A stretch of DNA of 64,000 nucleotides from Rhodamnia argentea (GCF_020921035.1 NC_063158.1:24042178-24106177); one strand, 5' to 3'; shown: positions 11,599 to 24,242, counted from the first letter of the stretch. A program made the numbers and translations. The notes: generated by a model from the letters alone, not told the origin.

Positions 11599-13196
11599 CT
11601 TTGCCGTTCTCTTGCCCTGGATTAATAATATGACGCAGATTCACTTTAAAATCTATCGTAATAAGGTCTCGTGATTTTGCCGAACTCGTCATCCATCTGT
11701 AATCCTGATTTCTTTGAACCTGTAATTACAAAGTTTGGCATAGAGCCCTGATGTACTGTTGATGTTGGATTAGAAAGCAAAAAAAGGATTAAATATTAAG
11801 CCTGGAAAATAAAAATTAAAAAAAAAATTAAAAAGGCTGAAGTTGGCATTGACAAACTCTTTTGCGTGCAAGACATAAAGTGAATTTAAAAAAAAATTGA
11901 TAAAGAAATCAATTTAACCTAAATCAACGGCCCAACTACCTTAGCACGAGAATTTTCAATTCTCGTGGATCGCGTTCCGAACTTATCTTTCTTTTCTTTT
12001 TTGTATTTTCTTGTCATTGTGAATTTTATAACCTTCGATCGTGTGGTGCCACGTCAGCCGGCCCCTTTCGTAGTTTGTCCTTACTTGGGAAATCTTAGCA
12101 AGGGGTTGAGACCCTTGAACTAGTCCATATGTCTGTTCAGCTTGAGCCATCACTTTATTGACAGCCGGCAACACAATTTCGTACGAACTGAAGCTGAGCC
12201 CCTTTATAGGTTATCGTATAACGTGGTCTCTAAAATTTTTAATTCGTTAAATATAATCCCAAAGCTATCCGATCTCTTATGTGATGTGCGAACCAATCGA
12301 ATTTTTTGGCTTTTGAATTTCGGATGCCCACTTCTTAATTAGTGCCCGGCGTTTCTACAAGTCATTAAAACCTAAAATACCTTCTCTCTCTGCGCCGCGA
12401 CCGCTTTCGCTTGACCACAATGGCATAAACGTGCTCATTACGATGACTACCTCGAGGTGATACCAATTTCCATTCCACAACAAATCTTGGCAAAATATAT
12501 AGCGACACTGTATAGAGATTAGGCAATCGTAATGACAACCATAGTCTTCGAGAGGCATTGAAATGTATTTTTATTAACCAATTAGAATTGCCTTCCAGGA
12601 CCTAAAATTACCTCAAAAGGTGCAATATACATGCATTATTTGACCATTTTGAATAAGAGTCGAAAAACGACCTTATGAAATTGGAATGTTTTTGCATAGA
12701 AGATGTAACACAAATAGAAATAGAAAAAGCATTTCACAACCCATTTATAGAAGAATAAATTGGAAATTGTCTTTCTTTTTTGTTTAGTTTTTTTAATTAA
12801 AAAAAAGGCCTAGATGAAATAGGCTTTTATTTCAACTTTAGCATAGTTTATATATCCATGATCAATCCAGAATTCAATTGAGTAGATGTATCTAGGAAAA
12901 TTCACTTTGAAGCGACTATTCTCTAGATACATAAGTCGTTTTATTTAATCTAGAGTATATCCCATCTAGAGACTTTACCAAACTCCATCCGAGTACATCT
13001 CATTCACGAACATTATCAATCTCCAAGAAGAATAAACGTTTCATCATCCACCGTCGCACCTCAAGCCCGTGATAAAGTTCAACCTGTAGATGTTTTTATT
13101 ATGTAAAAATTTTGCATCAAGAAAAGCTGAGGATGGATTTTGTTTTTTTTTTTTTCCTCTTTAGCTAATTAATTCACATCAAATCAATATCATAAA

Positions 13197-13698
13197 GGTT
13201 TAATGCCATGAAAAATTCCCCAAATTGGCACACTTGTGGCAAATTTACTCCGAAGTAAATTTTTTACCACAAAAACCTCAAACTAATATACTTGTGACAA
13301 ATTTACCCTAAATTGGTACACTATGGATAAATTTACTCTCTGTTAGTTTTCGTAAATTTTGTCATTAAATTACTGAGTTAGATGGCATGTGGTAGTTGAC
13401 TGATTTATCAATTTTGGGATTTTTACTCTCCATTTTGTCACAAGTGTATCAATTTAGAGTTTTTCGTGATATTAACTCAATTTTATAAAAACTAATGAAG
13501 GGTAAATTTACCATAAATGTACCATTTTAGGCTAAATTTGTCTTAAGTGTATCAAAATAGGATTTTTTGTGGTCAAAAGATTAGTTTCGGGTAAATTTAT
13601 CACGGGTATACTAATTTAAATTTTTTTCTAATAAAAAATTAATTTAGAGTAAATTTTTCATAAGTGTATCAGTTTGAGATTTTTTGTAATATTAACCC
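13197..13698. mobile_element. Foldback MITE with near-perfect 9-bp target duplication
   Basis: Begins GGTTTAATGCCATGAAAA and ends in the inverse of GGTTAATATTACAAAA. The interior repeats motifs such as AATTTACC and its complement many times, so most of it can fold on itself. Flanks TATCATAAA (13188-13196) and TACCATAAA (13699-13707) differ at one base. The homologous spacer near 36590 lacks the insert, giving an empty site. A second family member is at about 44892-45364. Confidence 0.7.
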
Positions 13699-13880
13699 TA
13701 CCATAAATACGGTAGGAGAGAAGCTTCTATTGACTCCACAGTGCTCTCCATGTCTACACGAGTCTAAAAAAGCGCTTTGGTCCCAATTTACCAAGTCAAT
13801 TTTCCTTTTTTTTTCCCTCTTTATTTATTTACTTTTTTGTCTGATTTTTGCCCCTTTATTTGACCAAGTCAAATCTTATG

Positions 13881-13910
13881 GCTCCATCTCCGAAACAGCC
13901 TGCTTTTCTT
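13881..13910 (+). pseudogene. Short relic of RLK last exon (SPKQPAF segment)
   Basis: Thirty bases translate as a SPKQPAFL-like stretch, as in the last exon of copy 1 (SPKQPAF). About 470 bases of other sequence separate it from the matching tail relic at 14380, so one relic exon may have been split. The match is short. Confidence 0.4.
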
Positions 13911-14379
13911 CAAATCTCGAACCTAGCTGTCGGTCCATATTCTACTTGAAATATGAAACATACACGTCTAAATAATTCACTAATTTTTGAAACTTGAAAC
14001 CTTTCCTATATATCATAGAACCTAGAACCTATCTTGTCACGGGCCTTAGGGTCGAGTCCAAGATCTACCCAAATTTTACATGTATTCTTAATTGAACAAT
14101 TACAGTGAATCAGCATATATAATGACTTTCATTTACTATTACAATACACCGACCACAACTCATATCTAAACACATAAATATTATGAAACATTAGTAAAAT
14201 AAAAATCTCAGTCATGCATATTGTCGAAAATAGAAGTTCAGAGTAGTGTTTCCACATAACACACTTATCATGAGATGCAGTAAAATCGCAGGATCGTACG
14301 AGACATGGAATAAGAAAAATACATATTTGTTCTAGGTTTTAGGTACCCTGCATAACCTAGAACCATGCTCACTCCTAAC

Positions 14380-14498
14380 TACCATGGAGCAAATGTGTTA
14401 CCTAGTAATGGCATCGATTATGCTTCTGTTAATGATGTCAGGATTACTCGGTTCTGATTCTGTTAACAATGTTAGGATTACTACGGTCAATAAGCTAG
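14380..14498 (+). pseudogene. Relic of RLK last exon (tail)
   Basis: Matches the Y-H-G-A-N ... S-V-N-D-V tail of the relic at 5103. The NDV-R-I-T segment is present twice with differences (about 14427-14445 and 14463-14490), so it suffered a small internal duplication. Frames are broken. Not functional. Confidence 0.6.
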
Positions 14499-14889
14499 TT
14501 TACATTATTTTCAAAAAGCCGTTTCTAAAAAGATTTGCGTAGCACATATGCATGTTAAGTTCTAAATGTAAATACCTGATGCGAAGTACATTGACAACAG
14601 CTTTGTACAAAAGGGAGAAAGAAAAATCGTGCATAAATTAGAAACTTCGAACCGACTTCGGCATATTAACGTACCGAGGCTAGTACTAGAGAACATGTAC
14701 TAATCTCTCTTCTATTGGCCCTCACATCCAAAAAAATCTAAATCCCTCTCCTCATCACTTTCTTCCACCATTTTTGGTGAGAAGCCCTGGTTAGGGTTTC
14801 TCCAAGTTGACATGTCATCAACCCTTCATGAACTAACAAATGTTGGATTAATGTTTCGGTGGAATGTGGATTGATTGTATTTTATTTTC

Positions 14890-15175
14890 TCCAAGTTTTA
14901 TGAATTATTAGAATGGAATGTAGTTGAATTTGTCAATTTGAAACGATGAATGATACTAACAAATGGTGGATTAATATTTTTAGTGCAAATTCATTCTATG
15001 CTCTTATTTTATTATTTATTATTTGTGGATTTGAATCAAATTAACTTGATTGAAAATAATCGTAAAAATTATAATTTAGTATGTAAATATGCATTTAATA
15101 TACAACATATCCCAACATATTAGAATTCTCTATTTTTGAAAAATGACGTATTGGCATGTCATGTCGCATGTTAGT
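14890..15175 (+). repeat. Dispersed repeat, inverted relative to 280-545
   Basis: Carries the same run as the window start in the opposite orientation (for example ATGAATGATACTAACAAATGG near 14945-14970). AT-rich, with no ORF. Probably an old non-autonomous transposon, class unknown. Confidence 0.5.
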
Positions 15176-15429
15176 GATTGTACAATTTAGGTTGCTGCTA
15201 CAATCCACTTACCACAACTCATATTTAAATACACGAACAATATGAAACATTAACAAAATAAAAACCTCAGAAATGGATATTGTCGGAATGGAAGTCCGGA
15301 CTCATCATGAGATGCCAAAAATAGCACAGGATCCCTTAAAGACATGAAACTAGAAAAACACAACCTGGAACCTATCCTCCGGAAACGGTTCTTCAATTTT
15401 TGGACCCTGGAACCATGCTCACTCCTAGC

Positions 15430-15516
15430 TACCATGGAGCAAATGTGATATCCAATAATGGCATTGGTTATGCTTCTGTTAGTGATGTCAGGATTACTGC
15501 AATCAATGCGCGATAA
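15430..15516 (+). pseudogene. Relic of RLK last exon (tail)
   Basis: Reads as an RLK C-terminal tail (Y-H-G-A-N ... S-V-S-D-V) ending Ala-Arg-TAA. Followed by the 3'-flank sequence seen after the 5103 and 14380 relics. Confidence 0.6.
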
Positions 15517-16244
15517 GCAAGTTTACATTACTTCAAAAAGCCACTTCTAAAAAGATTTACATAGCACATATGTATGTTAAGTTCTGAACGTAAATACCTG
15601 ATGCGAAGTATATTGACAGTAGCTTTGTACAAAAGGCACTTAGAAAATCATGCATAAATTAGAAACATCGAACCGACATCAGCATATTAACATACCGAGG
15701 CTAGCGCTAAAGAACATGTACTATTCTCTCTTCTATTGAGCCTCACATCCGAAAAATCCAAATCTCTCTCGTCATCACTTTCTTCCACCATTTTTGGTGA
15801 GAAGCCCTGGTTAGAGTTTCTGCAAGTTGCCGTCTCATCAACCCTTCATGAACTACATGACTCACGATTGTGCTGATGACATATGAATGCCAGGCAACGA
15901 CAAACAAATAAGTGACAAAATGGACAACGAAGGAAAATAAACAACTGTAGATAAACTGGTGGAGTCTGTTCTTGGGGTTGTCTTCTTCCCACGCCACCCC
16001 GCATTGCCAAGACTAACCATCGGCTCATCTTCGTCTCTTGACCCGTCTTTTTTTGCTTTTTGGGGTCAGATTTCATGACGTATGATTGAACATCTTGTTT
16101 AATCTCTTGCGGTCAAAGTCATCTAATGAAGAGGAAAAAGTACCCTTTCTTGACGGGGCGGGCCAAATGGATGATCGATGTAGTCTTGGTATCGACTGCT
16201 TGAACAATAGGATAGGGAGAGTGACTTCACACGAACACGAGTAG

Positions 16245-16351
16245 TGTTAAAGGAGAGAACTTAATAATTTTATTGATAAAATTTCATGTATATATACACA
16301 ATAAACCGTAGATAACCAAAAGACCATTGTACCCTTTTTACATCTCTAACA
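16245..16351 (-). repeat. Copia 3' LTR (107 bp)
   Basis: TGTTAGAGAT start and TTTAACA end on the minus strand. The polypurine tract GAGGGGGAG abuts its inner edge (about 16352-16360 on +). Same length as the right-hand copy. Confidence 0.85.
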
Positions 16352-16399
16352 CTCCCCCTCAAGCTGGTGCATAAATATCAATCATGCCCAGCTTGTTAC

Positions 16400-16720
16400 A
16401 AACATATCATATCCTCTCATTACCTAAAGGTTTAGTAAAAATATCTGCAAGTTTTCACCAGTCCCAATATAAGTGGGAAGAATCATTCCACTCTGGAGCT
16501 TCTCTCAAATAAAATGACAGTCGACCTCGATGTGTTTTGTTCTCTCATAAAACACAAGATTAGAAGCTTTATGTCTTGCTGCCTTGTTATCACACCATAG
16601 AACCATAGGAGCCGAAGCTTTAAAGCTCAATTCAGTCAGAAGTTGTTGAATCCACATCAATTCACATGTCACTTATGCCATGGCTCTATATTCTGACTTA
16701 GCTTTGGAACGAGCAACAAC
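16400..16720 (-). pseudogene. Copia RNase H remnant
   Basis: Read on the minus strand, this part shows SVVARSKAKSEYRAMA-type sequence followed by a W-C-D-N-K-A-A segment and an E-R-T-K-H-I-E-V-D-C-H-F stretch, all hallmarks of Copia RNase H. Stops interrupt it. Confidence 0.7.
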
Positions 16721-17080
16721 ACTTTGTTTCTTACTCTTCGACGACACTAGATTTCCTCCAACCAAGGTGCAAGAGCTTGTAGTTAATCTTCTATCATCTA
16801 GAGATCCTGCCCAATCATCATAAGAGAATCCTTCAACTCTACTATGGCCATGATTTTGATAAACAATGCCTTTCTATAGAGCCTTCTTCAAGTATCTCAA
16901 AATTCGAATAACTGCATCCCAGTGAGATGTACGAGGGGAAGACAGGAACCGACTTACCATACTAACTGGAAAGGCAATGTCCGGTCGAGTAACTGTCGGA
17001 TTATTCAGCTTACCTACCAGTTTTATATATCTCTCGGGATTATCAAGAATTTCTCCTACATCAACTACCAGTTTAACTCC

Positions 17081-17947
17081 CTATTTCATAGGTGAATTAA
17101 GAGGCTTTGACCCCAACATACCTGTCTCGGTGAGCAAATCCATGACATACTTCATTTGTGATAGGACAGTACCTTTCTTTGATTGTGCCACCTCAATTCC
17201 TAGGAAATACTTCAACTTTCCTAAGTCATTGGTCTGAAAATGTTGCTTGAGATAGATTTTTAATTCAGCTATACCCGTCGAGTCATCTTTTGTAATGATA
17301 ATATCATCAACATATACAATCAAGAAAATCTTGCCTCTCTCTGATTGTTTATAAAAGAAAGAATGATAATTCCCACATCTAGACAATCCAAATAAGAGTA
17401 AAAATTCGGAGAATCTTCCAAACCATGCTTGTGGAGACTGCTTCAAGCCATACAATGACTTCTTTGACTTACAAACCAATCCACCATACTCCCCCTAAGC
17501 AACAAATCCGGGAGGTTGCTCTATATACACCTCCTCATCAAGAGTACCATGCAAGAAAGCATTCTTTACATCAAGTTGAAATAAGGATCATTTATATGTG
17601 GTAGCAAGAGAGATCAAAATACGAACAAATGTAAGCTTAGCAATAGGAGAAAAGGTGTCCGGATAGTCAACCCTATACACCCGAGCATATCCTTTTGCAA
17701 CAAGTCTTGCTTTCAAGCGAGCAAGAGAACCATCGGGATTGACTTTCATAGTATACACCCAACGACAGCCAATAGCAATTTTGCCGGATGGAAGAGGCAC
17801 TAAGTCCCAAGTTTCATTAACCTGTAATGCCTCTAATTCTTCTTCCATAGCTGTCCTCCAGCCAGGGCTTTGTAATGCCTCGGCTACAGACTTGGGAATA
17901 GGATATTGATCAACAGTGGATAAAAAGGATTGAAAAGAAGAAGACAC
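17081..17947 (-). pseudogene. Copia reverse transcriptase remnant
   Basis: Two open pieces on the minus strand. The first (17947-17588) starts in the W-x-x-A-M-x-E-E-L-E-A-L linker and runs to the RT fingers. The second (17479-17081) has SLYGLKQSPQAW and the catalytic YVDD motif. A stop-containing gap (about 17480-17587) separates them. RVT_2-type RT copies RNA into DNA in the virus-like particle. Here it is dead. Confidence 0.85.
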
Positions 17948-18040
17948 TGAAGTGTATGAGACAAAGTTTGCAATTGAGTGTTGAGTGCAGGCACGTATAC
18001 CTTTACGGTGAGCAATAAGAAGATCAAGATCGGATATTAC

Positions 18041-18990
18041 CTAAGGATCAGCTAAAGGTAGATCCGGAGCTGAAGATGACGTAGTAGTGACAAGAGCATT
18101 AGGGGGATCGGTGGCTGCTCGAGAAGGCCGAGTATAAACCTTGAGAGGAGGAGATTCCTGTGCGGACATTGGTGAAACAGTTGGCGCAAGTGATTGAATA
18201 ATAGTCACATGTAAATCTTCATCCATCTTAGAAACAGTGATTGGAACTTCATGATAAGGAGTAGACTCATAGAATGAAACATCAGCAATTATAAAGTTTT
18301 TTCTCAAGATTGGGGAATAGCAACAATAGCCTTTTTGAGTACAAGAATAGCCCAAAAACATACATTTAATAGTCCTATGATCAAGTTTTGATACTCCAGG
18401 TTGATGATCACGAACAAAACAGACACAACCAAAAGTATGAGGTGGTAAGGCAAACAAAAGCTAATTGGGAAACAATGTGGAGAAAGGAATACCTCATCTT
18501 AAAACAGAAGAAGGTATACGATTAATAAGATAGCATGTAGTAAGAACAGCATTAGAGGAAAAGGTTTTAGGAACCTTCATCTCAAATAACATGGACCTCG
18601 TGACTTCCAATAAATGTCTATTCTTCCTTTTAGCTACACCATTTTGTTGAGGCGTATAAGAACAAGAGAATTCATGAATCATACCACGTTGAGTCATAAA
18701 GTCAAAAAAAGGTGCAGAAAAATACTCTTTAGCATTATCAGAACGCAAAACTTTGACATGCACACCAAAATGAGTATAGATTTCAGAAATGACGGCTCGA
18801 AATATAGAAAACAATTCCAAACGAATTTTCATTAAATATAATCAAGTAACTCTGGAATAATCATCAACAAAAGTAATAAAGTATCTAAAACCCAAATTGG
18901 AAATCAAATGACAAGAACCCCAAATATTTGAATGGACTAATGAAAAAGGTGACACCACTCTTTTATTGACTCGAGACGGGTAACCGACAC
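18041..18990 (-). pseudogene. Copia integrase remnant with altered catalytic Glu
   Basis: The 18494-18832 piece has R-S-D-N-A-K-E-Y and S-C-S-Y-T-P-Q-Q-N-G-V-A followed by K-R-K-N-R. In active Copia integrases the residue after GVA is the catalytic Glu of the DDE triad, here Lys. The 18041-18457 piece is the C-terminal part (F-G-C-V-C-F, H-D-p-R-s region, L-G-Y-S-x-x-Q-K-G-Y). D-D-Y-S-R-V-T-type sequence lies near 18840-18870. Confidence 0.8.
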
Positions 18991-19366
18991 GATGCAATTT
19001 GCCAAGTTGGCATGATTCACACTCTAAACTAGAAAGAGACTAAACACTAGAATCCAATTTTCGAAGACTCTATAGTGAAGGATGTCCAAGACGACAATGA
19101 ATCTGATGTGGAGAAGCAATCTTGGGGCAAGCAATGGAAGGAGCATCTTCAAGCACATACAGCCCCCCCCTCCCCGTCTCTCGTCCTCTACCAATTGTCT
19201 TCTTCGTAGCCGGATCCTAAAAAATACAAGAATCGAGGTAAAAAGTCATTGAACACTAAAAGCGTTTGGTTAATTTACTAATAGACATGAGATTGAAAGG
19301 AAATTTTGGAATATGAAGTACCGAGGATAATGATAAATAAGGGATTGGATAAACTATACCAACTCC

Positions 19367-19645
19367 CTAAACTTGAGAAGATGAACCATTAGCTAAAGTA
19401 ACAATGGATGATGATGAAGTAAGAGAGGAAAATATACCTGAAAGACCCGACATATGATCGGATGCCCCCGAATCAATGACCCAAGGGCGAGAATTAGCTG
19501 AAATGCACGCAGTAGCATTACATGTCCGGACTAGAGTAGCAGTGGAAGAAGAAGTAGGTTGTGAAATATGAGATTGGTTGTACCGCGCATATTCCTCATT
19601 AGACATAACCACTACATTGCCTTGGGAAGACTGTGGTAGGGACAA
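19367..19645 (-). pseudogene. Copia aspartic protease remnant
   Basis: Contains WVIDSGASDHMSG, the active-site motif of Copia proteases (D-S-G-A). The GAG-pre-integrase stretch with H-C-R-L-G-H-P lies upstream on the + axis near 19080-19125. Confidence 0.8.
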
Positions 19646-19699
19646 AGAGTTAGTACCTAATGCAACATTTGCAAAATGCTATTCTTGTCTTGATCTACC

Positions 19700-20582
19700 A
19701 TGTAACTTGTAGCAAAATTTCTTATTATGGCCATGTTTTCCACAATAATGACCAGTCCGAATAGTCCCCGGGCTCTCGGTAGAAGTTTGGGACTGCCCAT
19801 AAAGCTGTCTTTGTCATTGGCCTCTTCCTATTCCCGTGCTTCGACCACCACGGCCACCATGACCATTATATCCTCCCCGATTTCCTTCATCACCTCTACC
19901 TCCACCAGTTTGATATTAAGAGACAAGAGCTGAACTATCAACGACAGTTGTGGTGCTCTGAGAATGACCACGGGATACCCGAAGAACTCGAGCATATGTA
20001 TTGCGAAGTGGCAATAGTCTCTCCACCAAGAATCTGAGACCGAATAGAATCATAAGTTGGATTAAGACCACCTAGAAAATTCATCACAGCCAGTTGTTCT
20101 CTTTGAAGTCGCATTTGTTCAGTATTAGACAAAATAGGAAGAATTGCATTCAACTCTTCATACATTCTATTAAAATCAACAAAATACTAATCAATGGAAC
20201 GCCCCTTGATCTCAAATCAATCGAACTCCTGTGATCGTTCATATATCCTCGAAATATTGTTTTGCCCATAATACAATACATCTCAAGACGCCCACAATTC
20301 CTTGATTGTATCAATGTGAGTTACCAAATCTATAATATTACTCCCCATAGAGTTCAAAAGCTAACCCATAAGGCGTGCATCAATAACATCCCAAGTTGCA
20401 TCATTAGCGAGCTTAGTTCCGGTCAAGTGTGTATGCTGATTTCTACCTGTCAAGACGAACTTAACAATCTTCTTCCATTGCTGAAAGTTGGTAATACCCT
20501 CAAGTTTCTTATCAGCAATTCGAGAAGACAAAGAGAAAATTACCTCGGTCGTCACTGTACCACTCTTCTTAGGATCAGCCAT
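19700..20582 (-). pseudogene. Copia gag remnant (UBN2-type) with damaged zinc knuckle
   Basis: Starts at 20582 on the minus strand with MADPKKSG and continues to the F-L-G-G-L-N-P-x-Y-D-S segment, typical of Copia gag (UBN2/retrotran_gag_2). The CCHC zinc knuckle near 19700-19752 reads G-H-Y-C-G-K-H-G-H-N-K-K-F-C, so the first Cys is Gly. Internal stops separate the pieces. The nested solo LTR sits 10 bases before the start codon. Confidence 0.75.
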
Positions 20583-20591
20583 TATAATAGA

Positions 20592-23500
20592 TGTGACGCT
20601 TGGGAAATTCGAACCATGTAATTTGCCCGAATTCAATAAAAAGGAAGAAATTGAATTTTAGTCGGTGCAAATTTTTGGATCGCAAGGACATAAGTGGCGA
20701 TTTTTGGACGTTTCCCGATTTGTCATTCGATTTCGATTGGGTCTCGAAATCGTGGTCACCTTGGCTTAGGATTTTTAATCCTCGCGCCTAGCCTTTTTTT
20801 GCACCGAACCTAGCCCATGAAAATCCAAATTTCGGTCCCAATTGGTTGAGCCAAAAATCCATTCGGTCTCGATTTGTCGGATTACCATTTTGCCCCACCA
20901 ATAATGCATGTGAGACAAGAGTTTTAAATGGTGAGTGGACTTGTGGGAACCACTTGTCTTTTCCCCAACCACCAGTCCACTCCCCATCTGCTCATGCTCT
21001 CTCTCCTCTCTTTTCTCTCTCTTCCTCACGGTTCTTCGTGTGAGCTCCCCCTCCTCCTCACTCACTAAAGCCTTCATCCTCCTCCTTTGTTCGTGATATT
21101 TGTCCGACAGCCACCCCCAACCTCCGTCCACCACTGCTCGCCGTCACCGCCGCCTTTCCGACCGGCGTTCGCCGTCGGGAAGCTCCGGAATCAACCCCGC
21201 TTTGGCGCCGCTCTGTTTCAAGTCCGGCGGGCTGTTCGGGCTTCGACCGCCCTTGCGGCCGCCTTCGACCACCACCCACCACCGCATCACCTCCCCCTCG
21301 ACCCCCGGACACCACCCCACCGCCGTGCGCCGCCGCGGACCCATCGGACAACCCCCGGGAGCCCCCTACACCGGCCCGCCCCGCTATCCGTTGTCTACGA
21401 TCGCGATTGCTCCGGCCGCCTCCGCCGGTCGCCGGCCACCCCGACTAACCACCAACTACCCCTCACCATCCCCCAAGGCCATCGGAGGCCGGCCGCCGCC
21501 CGAAGAGCCTCGAAACCACCCCGGAACCACCTCCCCTGTTCTGCCCGCGCCTCCCCTGTTTTGGCATCGCCCTTGCAACGGTTACGCTCGGCCACGGTTT
21601 GGCCGCCTCCGGCCACCGCCATCGACGCTACCCAGCGGCTCCCCCAAAGACCCCCGACAATGGCCGAACTTTGGCCCGGCCCGTGAGCCACCGGAAACCC
21701 TTGAAGCCGCCCCAAAAAAGCCCCTAAAACGCAATCCCCTATTCTGGCCGCCACCCCCGAAGTCCCATGTCGTTGTCCCGGAGTGTCGCCAAGTTCCGCG
21801 GATCGCCTTTGATAGAATTGGAAGCCGTAGCTTAAGTGGATCGAGCCACGAGTCGGAGTCGTTGTCGTCGTCGGGCCGGGCCGAGTTCGTGTCGCCGCCG
21901 CTCGAGTTGAGATCGCCGCGAGCGATCCCGAAAGCCCCGGTGCCCAACCTACCCTGTTTCGTGTCGGTGGGCGGCGTGAGCATCGACCAGGCCTTGTCAC
22001 CACTCCGGACCGCCTCTAGCCATTGTCTTGTCATCCTACGCCTTCACCACAGCCCCCTCGACCCCATCCCGCCGCCCGCTTCTCGCCGGACCGTGGTGAA
22101 CAGCCCCCACGGCCGACGTCCCCTGTTTACGTGTCACTCGGCCACCGCGCCCATTCCAGCCCTCTCGGCCTTGCTCCGCCAGTTGCTAGCCACCCCGAGC
22201 GACCACCCTCGACCCCTCATCATCCCCCAAGGCCACCGGAAGTTGATCGCCGCCCGTAGAGCCCCGAACAACCCGGAAACCACCTCCCCTATTTCGGACC
22301 CGCGTCCCCTGTTTCGACGCCCGGTTCTGTCCGGCCTCCATTCGCCGCCTTGCGTCTCCTTCGGCCACCGCCGGTGCCACCTGCAGCAACCCCGGATACC
22401 ACCCGACCTTGGCCGAACCTTTTCCCGGCCTTGAACCACCGAAAACCCCCCAAAACGGCCCCCGACGCCTACTGCCCTATTCTGGCCGCCCCTGTTTCGC
22501 TCTTGTTCATTGCCGGCCGCCATTGTTCCGGTCGGCTTGAGCCACCAACCGCCACCCCCGAACCCCGTGCCACATTCCCGAAGTGTCGCCAAGTCGTTTG
22601 GACCGTCCCGGACCGAGTTGAAGTACGAAGTTCAAGTTAGATCGCGGGTCGCCAATAATCGTCGCGGGCCGGGCCGAGTTCATGTCGCCGCCGCTCGAGT
22701 TGAGACCGCCCGAGCTATTAATTTTGTGAGTTAGCCGCTAACTCTTGGTTAGGACGCTAATTGCGTTCGGATTAGTTTAATTAGATTATTAGGTATTTAG
22801 GTAGCTCGATTAGGGCCGGTTTAGGTTAGAAACTTGGTTTAGGTTCAATGGCCCTAATTGGTTAAGTTAGTCTAATTAGTTAGGATTATATGCCTAATTA
22901 GATGAGATTGATTGGTTAGAATTGATTGATCCGATTGATTGTATTGATTGATCGCGAGCGAGCCATAGGTCAGAGACGAGTGCGTAATTGGAATTGAAAT
23001 TGGGATTAATAGTCGATTGGCTGCAATTAATTAATTGAATTATTGAATGTTGGCTATGAGTGCTAGTTTGGTCGTTGATTGCCGTGAGGATCCGATTAGA
23101 GGTTAATCGCCCCAAATTGCTTGGTCAGTCGGTCGATATAAATTGCGCATTCATGTGATCACGTATGAGATAAAATTGTATGTTTTTGCACGAAAACGGC
23201 CTTGGGCCAAGTATTTGAACATGCAAGCGTGAGCATTCGACCTAAATCCAAGAAATGAACTGGCTGGTTGTCGAAGTGCCTAAGTGGTCACATAATGGGA
23301 TAATTCCGATGATCATTATCTTCGGGTCGATCGATCCTAGCAATCATTGTCTTAAGTTCTTTGGATGCGCGTCGATCATTGTCTTTTGGCTGTACGTTTG
23401 CCGATCGTAGCTTGTGATGGGCCGAAACCTTTTTAGGATTCCTGTTAGCTCCGTGCCGTGTCGATAATCATTGTCTTCCGGTTGGTCGAGCGGAGTCACA

Positions 23501-24242
23501 TAGACTATCAGAAGCCGTCGCCGGAAGTAAGGGACGATGCCTGGTCCTGTCGGGAGAGCACCAACCGACTAGTGTGCTGGACCTACGGGTCGAATCCGTT
23601 AATAAATGGACTACGTGTGGTGTCTTGTGCATGCAAGTGCTGTGATGCTTTGTAGTGGGTTGAATTGGTTTGATTGGTTGATTGTTGAGTCGAGTCCGCA
23701 TTGCATTACGTGTGGCCTGGAGGGTAATTTGTCTTGTGATTGAAATATTTGCTCTATGCTAATGTGATAATTTTTAGGGTGTACGAGCGAATCAACGTCC
23801 TAACCGGGCTTAGGCGTTGGCTCACCGAGATTAATTTCTCACCCCGTCGTGGTTAACAATTTTCGGGCAGTGATAGAGGTAGTGGACGTTGAACTTGGAG
23901 AATTATGGTAGGATTTTTGGGAGTAGACGAGGGATTAACCTTACCCGACCTCGTGTCTTTTTAAGGTCCTAGTGAGCCGCCCCGAAGAATGGGGTTGTAT
24001 GTATTTACCGTAGCTCGGTAGGGTTAAGATTCGTCTGCTTTGGCTTTTGAATGAAATTGTTTTGTAAATTGACTGTGTTGATTTTCCTACTGTTCTATCC
24101 CGCCGTTGTTGTTGTATGGAAGAGTTGCACGTTCCGTATGCACCGTAAATTCATAGGTCGATAGCCTACCCGGAACGATATCATTCATGACCTGAGATGA
24201 GTAAGGTAGGGATGTCGTAAGCTTGAGAGTCGGGGCATGACA
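20592..24242 (+). mobile_element. Long solo LTR A (3.65 kb), nested in the Copia leader
   Basis: Begins TGTGACGC and ends GGGGCATGACA, flanked by the 5-bp duplication ATAGA (20587-20591, 24243-24247). No second LTR or internal coding domain is present, so it is a solo LTR. About 21060-22720 is strongly GC- and C-rich, then an AT-richer half follows, with blocks shared with LTRs B and C (for example the CTTAGGCGTTG segment near 23810). It is about 550 bases longer than B and C because of an internal duplication. Probably a Gypsy element, given the LTR length (inference). Confidence 0.85.
21465..22720 (+). repeat. Internal tandem duplication in solo LTR A
   Basis: Segments near 21467-21550, 21780-21800 and 21872-21925 reappear near 22220-22300, 22577-22597 and 22667-22715, at offsets of about 750-800 bases. 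This accounts for the extra length of LTR A. Confidence 0.7.

Larger units (their letters stand above)
11599..16239. other. Spacer between copy 2 and the Copia element
   Basis: AT-rich, with no functional gene seen. It contains a foldback element (13197-13698), two or three relic RLK last exons (13881, 14380, 15430), and a dispersed repeat (14890-15175). The pieces around 14580-14820 and 15600-15840 are two diverged copies of the same RLK 3' flank, so this spacer is itself a decayed tandem duplication. Confidence 0.65.

Noticed and set aside
13197-13698. Possible short-spacer repeat array
   Set aside because: The repeated words alternate in orientation and drift in spacing, as expected for a foldback MITE. 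No CRISPR-like repeat-spacer pattern exists, and the DNA is eukaryotic.
21100-22434. 444-codon proline-rich ORF
   Set aside because: Lies in the GC-rich block of solo LTR A, overlaps equally long ORFs in other frames, and has no recognisable domain. The frame is not preserved in LTRs B and C. GC-rich sequence has few stops by chance.
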